Assembly (NCBI GenBank): GCA_017512985.1
Contig: JAFWEJ010000008.1
Span: forward strand, 62,001 to 126,000
Source: Clostridia bacterium
Lineage (GTDB): Bacteria; Bacillota; Clostridia; Christensenellales; Aristaeellaceae
Direction of reading: 5' to 3'
Length of the DNA: 64,000 nucleotides
The notes beneath the pieces are model-generated. The model saw nothing but the letters and a program-made list of their open reading frames with translations. It was not told the origin of the DNA and made no database searches. Position numbers and translations under genes: made by a program. Shown here in pieces: positions 63,997-64,000 of this stretch (position 1 is the stretch's first letter; each line of letters opens with the position of its first letter).

Positions 63997-64000
63997 GCTT

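Overview
The window looks like chromosomal DNA of an uncultured gut or rumen Bacillota, probably class Clostridia, close to the Christensenellales/Aristaeella-type lineages. This is inferred from Gram-positive Shine-Dalgarno sequences, a spermidine/putrescine ABC operon, many secreted Ig-like, SH3-like and TP-rich wall proteins, a Tn916-type Int/Xis pair and Clostridial phage replication genes. I see no rRNA, tRNA or CRISPR array. GC content is moderately high except in a few AT-rich islands.

Layout. 0-15 kb holds the end of a B-repeat surface protein, an L,D-transpeptidase, a Sel1 protein, the potABCD operon on the minus strand (its PotA carries an unusual duplicated insertion in the TOBE domain), a large secreted YD-type protein and glgA. 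15-22.5 kb holds rnz, uvrB and a coupled set of small membrane genes, a metallophosphoesterase, greA and lysS.

22.4-38.4 kb is best read as a ~16 kb integrative element inserted in the 3' end of lysS. Both edges carry the same lysS-derived core (13 identical bp), the right edge keeps a displaced in-frame lysS tail followed by a plausible original lysS terminator, and GATGCAAAT arm-type repeats lie just inside both edges. Its right end has Tn916-type xis and int. The middle has a phage-like recombination block (XRE repressor, DUF2800 nuclease, DUF2815, NUMOD4-HNH) and the left has cargo (acylphosphatase, zinc-ribbon proteins, a secreted Ig/C-type lectin protein, a WYL regulator). No relaxase, capsid or terminase gene is seen.

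38.5-64 kb returns to chromosome-like content: a secreted NlpC/P60-like enzyme followed by a cystatin-like secreted protein and an MIF homologue, an FNT channel, an ABC exporter, a LacI-sensor diguanylate cyclase, a Y-family polymerase cassette, a hemolysin III protein, guaB, an acyltransferase with a duplicated 3' repeat, a cytidylate-kinase-like protein, icd, a probable small RNA with its own promoter and terminator, a ZorAB-like motor pair, a sirtuin and a DUF308 protein.

Signals not explained by genes include three copies of a dispersed two-hairpin element with compensatory base changes (15.3, 30.2 and 54.3 kb), a ~218-nt candidate non-coding RNA at 59.15-59.37 kb, a shared palindrome upstream of the WYL regulator and the Y-polymerase operon, and a hairpin leader repeated twice inside the element.
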